Notes: generated from the sequence alone by a model not told the origin. A stretch of 64,000 bases of DNA from Paenibacillus sp. 1001270B_150601_E10 (GCF_015558675.1 NZ_JADMOL010000001.1:432364-496363), one strand, 5' to 3'. Shown: positions 52,659 to 62,854, numbered from the stretch's first letter. Translations and numbers: made by a program.

Positions 52659-54740
52659 CTACCCATTGTTGTCTGTGATGGATAGCCAAACTGCATCCTG
52701 AGCAGGAATGTTAAGGGTAACACTAATTCGTTGATGCTGGTCCACATCACACCGATATTCTCTACCCTGTCGATCCCGAACAATAGCCGTTTGACTAATA
52801 CCAGTATAATACAACGGGAGCTCCACTGTCTGTACCATTTCTTCATTTGTAGGGTTATGGATAACAGCTAATCCTTTGATAGACAATGTAGGATTCACAT
52901 GCATAATACCATCATAGCCTCTTCCATCCGGCCTTCTAAGATGAATCATATCGGATTCCAGGATATCTCGATACTGCTTAAAGAAGTCAACCCATCGCTT
53001 TACGACCTGCTTGGTCTCCTCTGTATCATAGACACGGAAGCCTCGGTACATCGCTTGAACACCTGCTGTAAAATTGTTTCTTAAATGCGCATCATAGGCA
53101 TCTAAGTGTTCACTTAACGGCTCTAAGGTTGAATCGGATCCACCGCCTTGATAGGAGGTAAGGGGCACGAACATCCAGCCCATGCTGGGCGTCTTCTCCC
53201 AGGTGCCATCGAATATATTTTGCCGAGACAAAATGATTTGACGCTCTCTAGGCAGCGCCCAGTTCACTTCTCGATAACCCATACCGGCCTTGTTTGAGCC
53301 CATAAAAAAATACCAATCCGGCACATTCAGATAAATACCTTTTTCTCTGCACCATTTATAAAAATTAGTGATACGTCTCCACTGTTTCCACTGTGAATCC
53401 TCTCTTCCTTCATGTCCAGGATGAGTGGTTGATTCACAGATGTCTCCTGGATATGAGCCGTCGTGCTCCAGAACGTCAAAGCCTGTTTGCTCAAAGAAGT
53501 GCCGAAGCTTCCGAAAATAATCCTGTCCCCACTCGCTTTCCAGACACGGTGAATGAATATAGTACGCGCCATTCGGATTCACTACGTCATGCTCTTTGCT
53601 AATCGACCTAGAAGCAAGCAGCGAATAGCCTCCTAGCGCAATTCCCTTCTCATGCGCATAATCAGCAAGCTCTCTCAATGCGGCAAGATACGCGAGATCT
53701 TCGTTTTCCATGTCCAAGCCGCTGCCAAAGGATAGAATCACCATTTCAAAGCCAACCTCTGCGCATTGGTCAATGGCATCCTTCACAACTTGCGGCTCGA
53801 TGCTTTTTACATGAAGAGTGATGGGATTCTCTTGAACCCAGGGCGCCATCAAGCGATACATCTTCCGCTGTGCCAGCCCCTTGCGTTCACGATCCATGCT
53901 GTCCTGTATCAACTCGAAGGTACGAAAAGTCTTAAATCGTTCCCCGCTCTCGATCATGACATTAGGTCCTATAGGCGGCTTGCTGATCAGCATCGCAGGT
54001 GTAAGGCGATCATAATTCACTTGGGTCAGATACTGTGGATCAGTGACCCAATGCGTCGTTCGGTTCGCTTTACGCTGTGCCATCCCTTGGAACGAATAAT
54101 CGCTCTCTACATGAAGATTCGGGTATTCCCAGCGGTCAGGCGTCTCAACCGGAGAATCCCATTCCACAACGGCAAGGCATTCGCTAATAAAGGCATTGAG
54201 TCGTACATCTTTTTCACCCTGATTATGGATCTCCACCCATTTACTCATCAGCGGAATGCCATCGTACATTTCATAATGCACCGTAACTTGCAGCCCTTGC
54301 AGCGCTTCCAGCTTGCTTCTAAACATAAGGTGAAGAGATACTCCTGAAGCGATCCAAGGCCGCTGCGTCGAGAAGGAGCCCGCTTTAGAAGGAAAACGCG
54401 GCTTCACGGTTCCGATATCATAACCCGCAAACTGAAAAGCTTCTGGATCTGCTGTCAGCTCCTCTATCCACTCCTTTTTCAAATAGGCATAGTCTGGCTG
54501 ACCTGACAATCCTCCGACAGCGACTTCCTGACCGTCCAAAGTAAGGATCGCTTCCGGCTTCACGCCACGAATGATCGTTTCTCCTGTCATAAGATTATCA
54601 AAGGCTACCGTTGCAGCATTAGGCTCAAGTCTCCATGTTCGAGAAATTAAGCCGTTGGACAGCGTGATCTCCTGTTGCTGTGATGAAACCTTGAATTCCG
54701 CCCGATATAACGCAGGTGTTATGAACCAATCCTTCTTCAT
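52659..54740 (-). CDS. Glycosidase, clan GH-D / alpha-galactosidase-like
   Basis: 693 residues, no signal peptide. An N-terminal beta-sandwich (ITLSNGLISRTWRLEPNAATVAFDNL, typical of GH36-like enzymes) precedes a TIM barrel with FEMVILSFGSG, GGYSLLASRSIS and a candidate nucleophile Asp427 in VLEHDGSYPGD; a small C-terminal beta domain ends the protein. The barrel differs enough from classical GH36 that the subfamily and substrate are not certain. Cytoplasmic, downstream of an importer, so it should hydrolyse an imported alpha-galactoside or similar oligosaccharide. GAGGGAAGC precedes the ATG. Confidence 0.75.
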   Translation of the reverse strand: MKKDWFITPALYRAEFKVSSQQQEITLSNGLISRTWRLEPNAATVAFDNLMTGETIIRGVKPEAILTLDGQEVAVGGLSGQPDYAYLKKEWIEELTADPEAFQFAGYDIGTVKPRFPSKAGSFSTQRPWIASGVSLHLMFRSKLEALQGLQVTVHYEMYDGIPLMSKWVEIHNQGEKDVRLNAFISECLAVVEWDSPVETPDRWEYPNLHVESDYSFQGMAQRKANRTTHWVTDPQYLTQVNYDRLTPAMLISKPPIGPNVMIESGERFKTFRTFELIQDSMDRERKGLAQRKMYRLMAPWVQENPITLHVKSIEPQVVKDAIDQCAEVGFEMVILSFGSGLDMENEDLAYLAALRELADYAHEKGIALGGYSLLASRSISKEHDVVNPNGAYYIHSPCLESEWGQDYFRKLRHFFEQTGFDVLEHDGSYPGDICESTTHPGHEGREDSQWKQWRRITNFYKWCREKGIYLNVPDWYFFMGSNKAGMGYREVNWALPRERQIILSRQNIFDGTWEKTPSMGWMFVPLTSYQGGGSDSTLEPLSEHLDAYDAHLRNNFTAGVQAMYRGFRVYDTEETKQVVKRWVDFFKQYRDILESDMIHLRRPDGRGYDGIMHVNPTLSIKGLAVIHNPTNEEMVQTVELPLYYTGISQTAIVRDRQGREYRCDVDQHQRISVTLNIPAQDAVWLSITDNNG

Positions 54741-54764
54741 GTGCTTGCTTCCCTCTCTTCTATG

Positions 54765-56366
54765 TTACTTGTTCTCTAAATAGATCTTCTGAGCCTCTTC
54801 CAACACTTTGTCTCCGCCCATCTTCTTCCATTCTTGAACATAGGAATCAAACTCATCAAGCGACTTTCTGCCTGTAATAAAATCTATGAACGTCTCCATC
54901 GTATATTGATTAAGCCGATCCTGATATTCGTTTAACACAGGCTTCTGATAAGGGTTCAGAATATCATAGATTTTCGTACTCTTTGCTCTTGTTTCCTTCC
55001 CAAGCTCACGAAGATTTTTATCTGCTGTATACGACGTTTGGAACTCATAATCATTAAAGGAGCCGGACATCGAATACGAGCCAAAGGCAATGCCCCGTTT
55101 ATCCCGCTCCTTCTGGTCATCATACGGTGGAATATATTGTACGACGCCATTCTCATCACGTTTCCAGTGCGTTCCTTCTACACCGAAGTTGAACAGCTCA
55201 TAAAGGTTTGGATCAAACTGTGTAGCTTCAAAGATTTGAAGATATTTGATGAGCTTCTCTTGATCCTTCGCAAGCTGATAGCCAAACATAATGCCTGAGC
55301 CATCTGCAGGCGCATATTGGGAGATGCCATAATCTCCGCTTGGCCCTTTAATGCCGCCAGTCGTTGCCCATTTGACATTCGAATCAGCCTTTAGCATCTT
55401 GTCGAACATCGACTCATTGCCCAAAAATGCTTTACCCGGCATGAAGTCCCACCAGTACCATTCCCCAGCTCCTGCTTTATTGGTGGAAAGCTTATCTACA
55501 AAATTGGTATCCTTATTAACCACAAACTCCGGATCAATCCACTCATTCTTGTACCATCGATTAAGCACCGTAAGTGCTTCCTTAGCACCAGGCTCCATTT
55601 CACCGCGAACGATCTTTCCGTCCTTCTCTGTAAAAATGCCAGGATGAACACCATAGGCTCCAAATACGAAGCTAAACATCCCTCCAATGCTTCCACTGGA
55701 TGCCATTGCCGTAATGCCGTACGTGTCCTTTACTCCATTGCCATCCGGATCTTCATTACGAAACTTTTCCAAGATGATCTCCATCTCTTCAAGGGTCTCA
55801 GGCACCTTATCGATGCCAACTTTAGCAAGCCAGTCTTGTCGAATGCCAAGCTGAGTTCCATCTGTACCGATATCCCATACTTCTGGTAAACCATAAATTT
55901 TACCATCCCGCTTCACATATTTGAATGGATCTACGGGATCGATATATTTCTTAATCCATTCTGTGTATTTAGGCATATGCGTTTCAATGAGCTCCTGCGG
56001 AATCTCTGTGATAATCCCCTGCTTCATATATTTCTCATATTCCGACGTTGAGGTCTTCTTCATCCAATCAGGAATATCCTTGGAGGCTATCATTAAATTT
56101 AATTTTTCTTGGTACGCATCAAAGGTCGTTGGGACAAATTCTACCACGACATCAAATTTCTCTTTAATAGCCGTTACGCCAGGAGAGTCTGCTTTCACCC
56201 GTTCAGGATAGAATGACCAGAATTCAAGCGTCTTCTTGCTCGTTTCATCTCCGGATTGAGCAGTCGACTTTCCATCTGCTTGCTGACCTGAATGGCTGCA
56301 AGCGGATACAAATAATAAAATCAAGGATACGCTAAGCATGCTTAGCAGCGCTTTTTTTATTTTCAC
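54765..56366 (-). CDS. Extracellular solute-binding lipoprotein (carbohydrate ABC importer), GH-D cluster
   Basis: 533 residues. Signal peptide and lipobox FVSAC (Cys23), then a type-1 binding domain of the LplA/LipO group (EFWSFYPERV, VEFVPTTFDAYQEKLNLMIASKDIPDWM, DPDGNGVKDTYGITA). It belongs to a different subgroup from the three mannoside-cluster copies. The GTG at 56366 has GAGAGGG 9 bases upstream. Third gene of the importer operon, followed 24 bases later by the glycosidase. Confidence 0.92.
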   Translation of the reverse strand: MKIKKALLSMLSVSLILLFVSACSHSGQQADGKSTAQSGDETSKKTLEFWSFYPERVKADSPGVTAIKEKFDVVVEFVPTTFDAYQEKLNLMIASKDIPDWMKKTSTSEYEKYMKQGIITEIPQELIETHMPKYTEWIKKYIDPVDPFKYVKRDGKIYGLPEVWDIGTDGTQLGIRQDWLAKVGIDKVPETLEEMEIILEKFRNEDPDGNGVKDTYGITAMASSGSIGGMFSFVFGAYGVHPGIFTEKDGKIVRGEMEPGAKEALTVLNRWYKNEWIDPEFVVNKDTNFVDKLSTNKAGAGEWYWWDFMPGKAFLGNESMFDKMLKADSNVKWATTGGIKGPSGDYGISQYAPADGSGIMFGYQLAKDQEKLIKYLQIFEATQFDPNLYELFNFGVEGTHWKRDENGVVQYIPPYDDQKERDKRGIAFGSYSMSGSFNDYEFQTSYTADKNLRELGKETRAKSTKIYDILNPYQKPVLNEYQDRLNQYTMETFIDFITGRKSLDEFDSYVQEWKKMGGDKVLEEAQKIYLENK

Positions 56367-56451
56367 TTCAACCAACCCTCTCACATGGTTATTAGCTAAA
56401 GCATGATCCGTAGAAATTAATTTGCCGATAGCATGCCTTAACCATTATCAC

Positions 56452-57348
56452 TTATCCTTTAACCGCACCGACCATGACACCCTTGACAAAGTATTTCTGC
56501 ACAAACGGGTAAACGATCAGCATCGGGATGATTGAAAACATGATAATGGTAGATTGAAGCTGTCGACCGGTAAATTCTGATTGCTGATTCATCGTCTGCA
56601 TGATAATCGATAGATCACTCGTGTTGTTCTCTAGTATAATTTTGCGAAGCACCACCTGCAGCACTTGGCGTGAAGGGTCCGCGATATAAATCATGCTGTC
56701 GAACCAAGCATTCCAATGCCCGACTCCTACCCATAATGCAATGGTTGCAAGCACAGGCTTCGACAATGGCAGCACGATGCGAATGAAGATAGCTCCATAT
56801 CCTGCTCCGTCCACCACAGCTGACTCTTCCAGCTCATCAGGTATATTCCGAAAGAAATTGCGTACGATCATCACATTGAATGCTCCGATCATACCAGGGA
56901 TAACCAAAGCCCAGATCGTATTATACAATCCCAATTCCTGAATTAAGAGATAGCTCGGAATCAATCCGCCTCCAAATAGCATCGTGAACAGAATGATGCC
57001 TGTGAAGATGCGGTTGCCTGGCAGCTGACGCTTGGCAAGCGGATAAGCTGTAATCGCGGTAAAGGTGACCGATAACAATACACCAAGCACGGTTCGGTAG
57101 ATCGTATGAAGATAGCCCGACCATAACGCATCATACTGGAATGCGAGCTTGTAGCTGCTTAAAGTGAATTTTGATGGAAACAGCACGATGCCTGTCGAAT
57201 AAGCAGAGCCTGCCGTCCCTCCTCCATCTAAGGAAATGACCACCTGTGTCCAGAATGGATACAGGGTGATCAGCATAATGACAAACATAATGAAATAAAG
57301 AAAGAGATCAATGATTTTGTCACCTGTTGACTTGGTTACAATCAACAT
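56452..57348 (-). CDS. Carbohydrate ABC transporter permease (YtcP type), GH-D cluster
   Basis: 298 residues, six membrane helices, EAA loop in LEESAVVDGAGYGAIFIRIVLPLS and the C-terminus YPFVQKYFVKGVMVGAVKG. ATG at 57348 has GAGGAGGT upstream. Pairs with the LplB-type permease 33 bases upstream. Confidence 0.93.
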   Translation of the reverse strand: MLIVTKSTGDKIIDLFLYFIMFVIMLITLYPFWTQVVISLDGGGTAGSAYSTGIVLFPSKFTLSSYKLAFQYDALWSGYLHTIYRTVLGVLLSVTFTAITAYPLAKRQLPGNRIFTGIILFTMLFGGGLIPSYLLIQELGLYNTIWALVIPGMIGAFNVMIVRNFFRNIPDELEESAVVDGAGYGAIFIRIVLPLSKPVLATIALWVGVGHWNAWFDSMIYIADPSRQVLQVVLRKIILENNTSDLSIIMQTMNQQSEFTGRQLQSTIIMFSIIPMLIVYPFVQKYFVKGVMVGAVKG

Positions 57349-57381
57349 GATTCGCAATACCTCCTCTTGACCGCCTCGTGA

Positions 57382-58326
57382 CTACCATAAGGCACTCTCC
57401 TCTTGACCCATCCATTTTACAATCTTGTTCACCACGATGATGAGGATAAGGGCGACCACGGACTTGAAGAGGCCAACAGCAGTAGCACGGCTGTAGTTCA
57501 TTTCAATGAGACCCTGACGGTACACATAGGTATCAATAATATCTGCGACACTGTAGACCTGAGGATTATACATGTTAAATATCTGGTCAAAGCCTGCATC
57601 TAGAATTCCTGACATGGACAAGATCAGCATCACCGCAATGACGGGAAACAGCATCGGAGCTGAAATGTAAAACATCCGCTTGAACCTCCCAGCCCCGTCA
57701 ATAATAGCAGCCTCATAGAGCTGAGGATCAATGTTGGAGATCGCTGCAAAATAAATAATGGAGCCCCATCCAAAGCCTTGATAAATACTTGTTACGATCA
57801 GAATGGTTCGAAAGTAAGTAGGATCGGCTAGAAACAAAATCGGCTCGACACCAAACAGCTTCATCACGCCATTCACAGGCCCTTCCAATGAGAAGACCGT
57901 GAAGATAATACCACCAAGCACGACCCATGACATAAAATGGGGCAGGTAGGAAACGGTTTGCACTGCCTTTTTATAACGGACATTGGTAATCTCACTTAGC
58001 AGCAAAGCAAAAAGAATGGGAATGGGAAAGCCGAAAATAAGCTTGTAAAAGCTAATGATGACGGTATTTTTCAGTACGGAAAAGAAATAAGGATCTGAGA
58101 ACAGGTCCTGAAAATGCTTAAGCCCTACCCAAGGGCTGCCCAGTATTCCCTCCATAATGTGATAATCTTTAAAGGCAAGCACAACGCCATACATAGGAAT
58201 GTAATGAAAGATCAAGTAATACAGCATCCCTGGTATGAGCATCAAATAGAGCACCTTTAATTTCTTGAATGGTTTGAACGAGTTCTTCTCGGGAATCATA
58301 CCTACTTGTTTGATTGCCGTACGCAT
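57382..58326 (-). CDS. Carbohydrate ABC transporter permease (LplB type), GH-D cluster
   Basis: 314 residues, six membrane helices, IPMYGVVLAFKDYHIMEGI and the EAA loop YEAAIIDGAGRFKRMFYISAP. The ATG at 58326 follows AAGGAGGG by 8 bases; an earlier in-frame ATG lacks a site. First gene of the import-hydrolysis operon; a terminator isolates it from the kinase gene, so a promoter should lie in 58327-58471, though no clear boxes, cre site or copy of the 32-bp box were found there. Confidence 0.93.
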   Translation of the reverse strand: MRTAIKQVGMIPEKNSFKPFKKLKVLYLMLIPGMLYYLIFHYIPMYGVVLAFKDYHIMEGILGSPWVGLKHFQDLFSDPYFFSVLKNTVIISFYKLIFGFPIPILFALLLSEITNVRYKKAVQTVSYLPHFMSWVVLGGIIFTVFSLEGPVNGVMKLFGVEPILFLADPTYFRTILIVTSIYQGFGWGSIIYFAAISNIDPQLYEAAIIDGAGRFKRMFYISAPMLFPVIAVMLILSMSGILDAGFDQIFNMYNPQVYSVADIIDTYVYRQGLIEMNYSRATAVGLFKSVVALILIIVVNKIVKWMGQEESALW

Positions 58327-58471
58327 ATCATTCTCCCTCCTTTCCACTTCATGAATAGCTCCTACTGATACTATAACAACTCGTTCTTGAGCCGTAATTA
58401 TCAGATATCTTTGATTCGTTTCAGATTTCTATGAAGACAGAGCGATTTAACATCGAGTTTGATTTCCGATT

Positions 58472-58500
58472 AAAAAAAGCAGCCCCTTAAGGAGCTGCCT
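58472..58500 (-). terminator. Terminator after the second yesM-type gene
   Basis: GCAGCCCC TTAA GGAGCTGC stem with TTTTTTT following on the minus strand; overlaps the last codons of the kinase gene. Confidence 0.85.
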
Positions 58501-60220
58501 TTGCTTCGAACGTGACCACTGGAAGATTAATGCTCACTCTGGTCCCGTTTCCAACATTACTTTGAAGTTGTATCCCGTACTCAACGCCAAATGTTAACTG
58601 AATCCGCTCATTTACATTTTTCAACCCATAGCTGTCCGATTCCGTTGACAACAAGCCTGTTAAGCGTTCCCCGGATATTCCTGCTCCATTGTCCTCTATC
58701 ATAAAGACAAGCTCCTTCTCAACCATAGCAGCACGAATGATAAGCTGCCCTCTACGAGCAATCTTCTTTAGCCCGTGTTCAATCGCATTTTCCACAATGG
58801 GCTGCAAGATGAGATTGATCGTCTGATAGTCAAGCACATCCTCCTCTACCTCATACTGAACATCAAAGAAATGATCCTTCATGATTTGCACGATCTCAAG
58901 ATAGGAGCGGATGTTATGAAGCTCATCCCGCACGGATATCCGCTGATTCCCTTTGTTTAAAGCCGTCCGATAAAATTTGGACAAGGAGGTAACGACATGA
59001 CTGATCTCATGCTCATCATGCTCAATCGCCTTAAAGTTAATCAAGGACAGCGTATTATATAAAAAATGAGGGTTAATCTGAGATTGCAGCGCGCGAAGCT
59101 CCGCCTCTTTCTTCACGAGCTGGTTCGCATACACCTCTTGTATGAGACGATTAACCTGGTGTACCATATCGCTGAAATGTTCCGTTAGCTGTCCAATCTC
59201 ATCCTTCGACGTATTGGCAATGCGCACATCGAGATCCCCACGCTTTACTCTCTTCATCCAACCAACGAGTCGGTCTATTCTTCGAATCATCCTACTTGAA
59301 AGCAGCAGGCTGATGATCAGCACGGCAATCGCGCACAGACTAATCACTAGAATCGAAGCTCTCAGGATGCCTGAAGAGCTGGGCTTTACCTGCGACTTCA
59401 ACACATAACTGTGCAGCGTCCAGTCCGCTTCAGGGATGGCGATATGCTTCACAAGCAACTCCCGACCCCCTACCTCAATCACCCCAGGACCCTGTTGAAC
59501 AAGTTGTGCTTCGCTTATCGATGGCTGCTGTAATAGAAGATCGTCAAGCTTATGATTGGAATAGAGAATGTGTCCATTTGCATCTGTAAGGATGACCCCC
59601 ATGTCGCTTGCAAGCTGGTCGATGCCTTGGAAAAATAACTGTTCCTGCATCTCGATATAAAGTGCAGCCTGACGATCCGCGTGCTCAATGCCCGGGAATG
59701 GGGCTGCGATATAGATTCGGCCTCCATTCTTACCCCAAATGGACTCCTGCTCTGTCTGCATCTTCACATACCAAGGTTCTTGTTCAACACGAGAAGCGTG
59801 CAGCAGATCCCCGCCGTACTCAGGAAGACGGCCTTGCTCATAAATCCTAATATTAAGAATGGACTTATTCAAGGCTCGGATAAAGGTAAGCGATGGATTC
59901 ACATACTGATCGAGATCCCATCTAAGATTCACCAGGTCATGATAGTCTGTCGTCAGAATCTTTCGAATGGGACTGCTGTACAAGATTGAATTGGCTGTAT
60001 GCTGATACTGCTGAAGCGTATACCGAAGCGATTCGGCAAGCGTGTCGGCATTCCGCTCTATCGCTTGATTTGCCTGCACATCAAGGAGCTGCTCCGATTG
60101 CCTGAAGTTGTACCATCCCAGCACGCCAATCGGTATGACAATAACAAGCAGATAAGATAGAAACAACTTATGCTTGAGCCGGACCCGGCCTATGACCGTT
60201 TGGATCGCTGACCGGATCAT
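58487..60220 (-). CDS. YesM-type sensor histidine kinase (GH-D cluster)
   Basis: 577 residues. TM1 at about 18-37, an extracellular dCache-like region, TM2 at about 290-310, HAMP (MIRRIDRLVGWMKRVKRGDLDVRI), His_kinase domain with QSQINPHFLYNTLSL, and HATPase_c (PIVENAIEHGLKK, DNGAGI). Overlaps the response regulator gene by ATGA, so translation is coupled. The location just upstream of the importer operon makes it the likely sugar sensor of this cluster. Confidence 0.94.
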   Translation of the reverse strand: MIRSAIQTVIGRVRLKHKLFLSYLLVIVIPIGVLGWYNFRQSEQLLDVQANQAIERNADTLAESLRYTLQQYQHTANSILYSSPIRKILTTDYHDLVNLRWDLDQYVNPSLTFIRALNKSILNIRIYEQGRLPEYGGDLLHASRVEQEPWYVKMQTEQESIWGKNGGRIYIAAPFPGIEHADRQAALYIEMQEQLFFQGIDQLASDMGVILTDANGHILYSNHKLDDLLLQQPSISEAQLVQQGPGVIEVGGRELLVKHIAIPEADWTLHSYVLKSQVKPSSSGILRASILVISLCAIAVLIISLLLSSRMIRRIDRLVGWMKRVKRGDLDVRIANTSKDEIGQLTEHFSDMVHQVNRLIQEVYANQLVKKEAELRALQSQINPHFLYNTLSLINFKAIEHDEHEISHVVTSLSKFYRTALNKGNQRISVRDELHNIRSYLEIVQIMKDHFFDVQYEVEEDVLDYQTINLILQPIVENAIEHGLKKIARRGQLIIRAAMVEKELVFMIEDNGAGISGERLTGLLSTESDSYGLKNVNERIQLTFGVEYGIQLQSNVGNGTRVSINLPVVTFEAKAAP

Positions 60221-61767
60221 AAGGGCTGCTCCCTGTACTGGGAAGGAGTCAGTCCATAATAAGTCTTGAATAATGAACAGAAATAGGCAACATTTCGATA
60301 GCCCGTCTCGTCGCTTATAGCAGCAATCTTTTTATTCGTGTGATGCAGTAAATATTTAGCCTTATCCATCCGAAGAGATGTCGTAAACTTGACGATGCTC
60401 ACTCCTTGATGCTTCTTAAAAATGTGGCTCAGGTAATTGGGTGAGAGGTTTACTCTCTCTGCTAGCTCTTCAACGGCTATGTCGCGATTATATTCGCGTT
60501 CAATGATCCGGATGACTTCGGAAATGACCCTCTTCCCTGAATCATCCGCTTCCGTATCCTGTGCTACACCATCCTCAATAAGCGACATCATATGTTCCAT
60601 AAGATCGCTGAGCTTGTTAGTATTATAGATTTTCTCTAGATTGCTTCGGAAATGTTCCCCGTTCTTTATTGACGAAGCACGAATTAGTACCTTTAGCACC
60701 TCCATACAGATATACTTAAGATATATAGAGGATACTTGGTTGTTCTCCTGCAGCTGTCCTGCAAGCTGTTGAAAGCGCGTTTGCACTGCCGGATAATTTC
60801 TTCGCTCGATTTCTCGCTTGATCTCCTCCAGCATGTCTTCCACAGATACTGGCTCTTGCTCATCTCCGGATACGCTGCCCGTGAAGAAGACTACCCCCTC
60901 ATCGTAAAAAAACTTGCTGTCTAGGATGCGCTCAAATTCCTGGTACACATCCCTAAGCTGGCCGATCTGATGAACACAACCGCTGCATGCGACATATACC
61001 GCCATGTGGTAATGAGTATGAAACCAATGAATGAATTGCTGGCCAATCCGTTCGAGCTCCCTCTTGCTCTCACCATGAACGGCCTCCATAAAGAGCAGGC
61101 ATTGATTCTCATTCAAGTGAACCCATTCATATTTGCGGGGAATCAGCTGCTCCAGTGCTCTTAGCGCCTCTAGGTTGATTCGGTCAAAAAATCGTTCCCT
61201 TGCATCCAAGATCACGACGCGAAGTTCCTCATGCGACTCAAAGCTTGAGGTCATTTCACAAATATCAGCAAGCTGATCCTCTTCCGAAAGCGCAGAGCGA
61301 TGAATCCAGCGAGAGATCAACCGCTGCTGCTCATATCGCAAGCCATGGTCGTATATCCCTTGCATTCGTGACTGATCCTGTTTCTGCCTGACATCGCGAT
61401 CACAACGCTCAATCACTTTTGAAAACACTTTCAAAAATTCACTTACTTCTACTGGCTTAAGAATATAGTGAACCGCTTGAAGGTCAATCGCACGCTTCGC
61501 GTACTCGAATTCCCCATAAGCACTCATAAAGATGACTTGAATCGGCAGCAACTGCGCCCTAATCTCTTCGACAAGCTGAAGCCCATCCAATTCTTTCATC
61601 CGAATATCCGTCAATAGGATATCGATCGGATGCTCTTTTATAAATGCGAGCGCCTCTTCGCCGCTCTCCGCCTCATAAACATCCAGCTTTAAATCATACT
61701 TATGGATTAAAAACTTGATTCCATGCCTTTGAAACCCCTCGTCATCCACGATAAGCAGCTTGTACAT
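60217..61767 (-). CDS. YesN-type response regulator (GH-D cluster)
   Basis: 516 residues. Receiver with LIVDDE and phospho-acceptor Asp54 in ILLTDIRMKEL, Lys in YILKPVEVSEF; long middle helical region; C-terminal AraC HTH (AVEELAERVNLSPNYLSHIFK, KIAAISDETGYRNVAYFCSLFK, GLTPSQYRE). Should activate the importer-glycosidase operon when its partner YesM detects substrate. First gene of the two-gene regulatory operon. Confidence 0.94.
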   Translation of the reverse strand: MYKLLIVDDEGFQRHGIKFLIHKYDLKLDVYEAESGEEALAFIKEHPIDILLTDIRMKELDGLQLVEEIRAQLLPIQVIFMSAYGEFEYAKRAIDLQAVHYILKPVEVSEFLKVFSKVIERCDRDVRQKQDQSRMQGIYDHGLRYEQQRLISRWIHRSALSEEDQLADICEMTSSFESHEELRVVILDARERFFDRINLEALRALEQLIPRKYEWVHLNENQCLLFMEAVHGESKRELERIGQQFIHWFHTHYHMAVYVACSGCVHQIGQLRDVYQEFERILDSKFFYDEGVVFFTGSVSGDEQEPVSVEDMLEEIKREIERRNYPAVQTRFQQLAGQLQENNQVSSIYLKYICMEVLKVLIRASSIKNGEHFRSNLEKIYNTNKLSDLMEHMMSLIEDGVAQDTEADDSGKRVISEVIRIIEREYNRDIAVEELAERVNLSPNYLSHIFKKHQGVSIVKFTTSLRMDKAKYLLHHTNKKIAAISDETGYRNVAYFCSLFKTYYGLTPSQYREQPL

Positions 61768-61873
61768 GCCCGAATCACCATCCTCATGATGTCTTATGGA
61801 ATTTTAAAGAAGCAGTTCCGCTCTTCTATGCGTACTATGTATCAATCCATCATGTCAAGTGAGGTGCATCGCT

Positions 61874-62077
61874 TTGAACGGACTTTTCGGCATCTTGTTT
61901 CTCCTGCTCGGCGTCTTCGGACTTGTTACACCGCGCCTAGCTTGGTACATCAGCATGGGCTGGCGTATAGAGAATGCGGAGCCCACTCCTGCAGCCCTTA
62001 TGCTTCAGCGTGTAACCGGCATATTTGCAGCTGTCATCGGACTTGTTCTTCTGCTTGCGGCGTTCAGCAGCACATGA
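61874..62077 (+). CDS. Small two-helix membrane protein (DUF6199-like)
   Basis: 67 residues starting at TTG: MNGLFGILFLLLGVFGLVTP, then LAWYISMGWRIENAEPTPAA and a second helix FAAVIGLVLLLAAF. The WYISMGWRIENAEP segment between two helices is the mark of this small uncharacterised Bacillota family. GTGAGG lies 9 bases upstream of the TTG. It precedes the deacylase-like gene on the same strand by 46 bases. Confidence 0.75.
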   Translation: MNGLFGILFLLLGVFGLVTPRLAWYISMGWRIENAEPTPAALMLQRVTGIFAAVIGLVLLLAAFSST

Positions 62078-62123
62078 ACCTTGTAGCACCTTGTCACGTA
62101 CTTTATGGCCGGGAGGGATCAGA

Positions 62124-62813
62124 ATGCGAATAAAGAAGCATGTGCTCGCACGCAACACTTCATACTCCACACCTTATTATGTCGTTGAAAGCGACCAAGC
62201 CGGACCTGTGGTCATGATTACGGCAGGCATTCATGGCAACGAGATCGGAAGCATTCACGCAGCCCAAAGGCTGATCGACCAACTGCAGGGCAAAAAGCTT
62301 CGTCTTCAGGCAGGGACGCTTGTGCTAGTTCCGATTGTCAATCAACAGGCTTATTATCGTCGAATTCGCGGCAAGCCTGACTTGAATCGAACCTTTCCCA
62401 AGAGCAGAAGGGGCTCCGCCTCGCATCCACTCTCCAAGGCATTATTTCGCTTGGCAAAGCGCTATAAACCAACTTGGGTGTTTGATTTGCATGAGGCCAA
62501 TGGGTATTCCAATCTGAACCCGAGCGTGCTAGGCCAATCCTTTATTACGAACAAGGGCAGCAAAGCAATAGCTGCTGTTCAACAAGTTAAACAGCAGCTA
62601 AACGGTTCCATATCAGGCCAAACACGCAAATTTACGATCGTAAGGCGGCACAAGCAAGGAACCTTCCGTACCGCTGCTGCGAAGCTGCTTCACGCTCGAT
62701 CGGTCACCGTCGAGACGTCTTGGGCCATGCCCTTGTCTCATCGCGTTCAATACCAAACGCGCATAGCCAAGCTATTCCTGCGAAAAGCAGGTATCGTGTT
62801 GCATGAATCGTAG
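62124..62813 (+). CDS. Succinylglutamate desuccinylase/aspartoacylase-type (M14-fold) protein
   Basis: 229 residues. Zinc-carboxypeptidase-fold motifs: ITAGIHGNEIGS with the HxxE metal pair, GKPDLNRTFP (catalytic DLNR), FDLHEANGYSNLNP (metal His) and the C-terminal base in VTVETSWAMP. The family removes acyl groups from amino acids or trims peptides; a cell-wall peptide substrate is possible for this short form. GGGAGG precedes the ATG. Confidence 0.87.
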   Translation: MRIKKHVLARNTSYSTPYYVVESDQAGPVVMITAGIHGNEIGSIHAAQRLIDQLQGKKLRLQAGTLVLVPIVNQQAYYRRIRGKPDLNRTFPKSRRGSASHPLSKALFRLAKRYKPTWVFDLHEANGYSNLNPSVLGQSFITNKGSKAIAAVQQVKQQLNGSISGQTRKFTIVRRHKQGTFRTAAAKLLHARSVTVETSWAMPLSHRVQYQTRIAKLFLRKAGIVLHES

Positions 62814-62854
62814 GACATAAAGCAATTAAAAACCATCCATACTGGATCACACAG

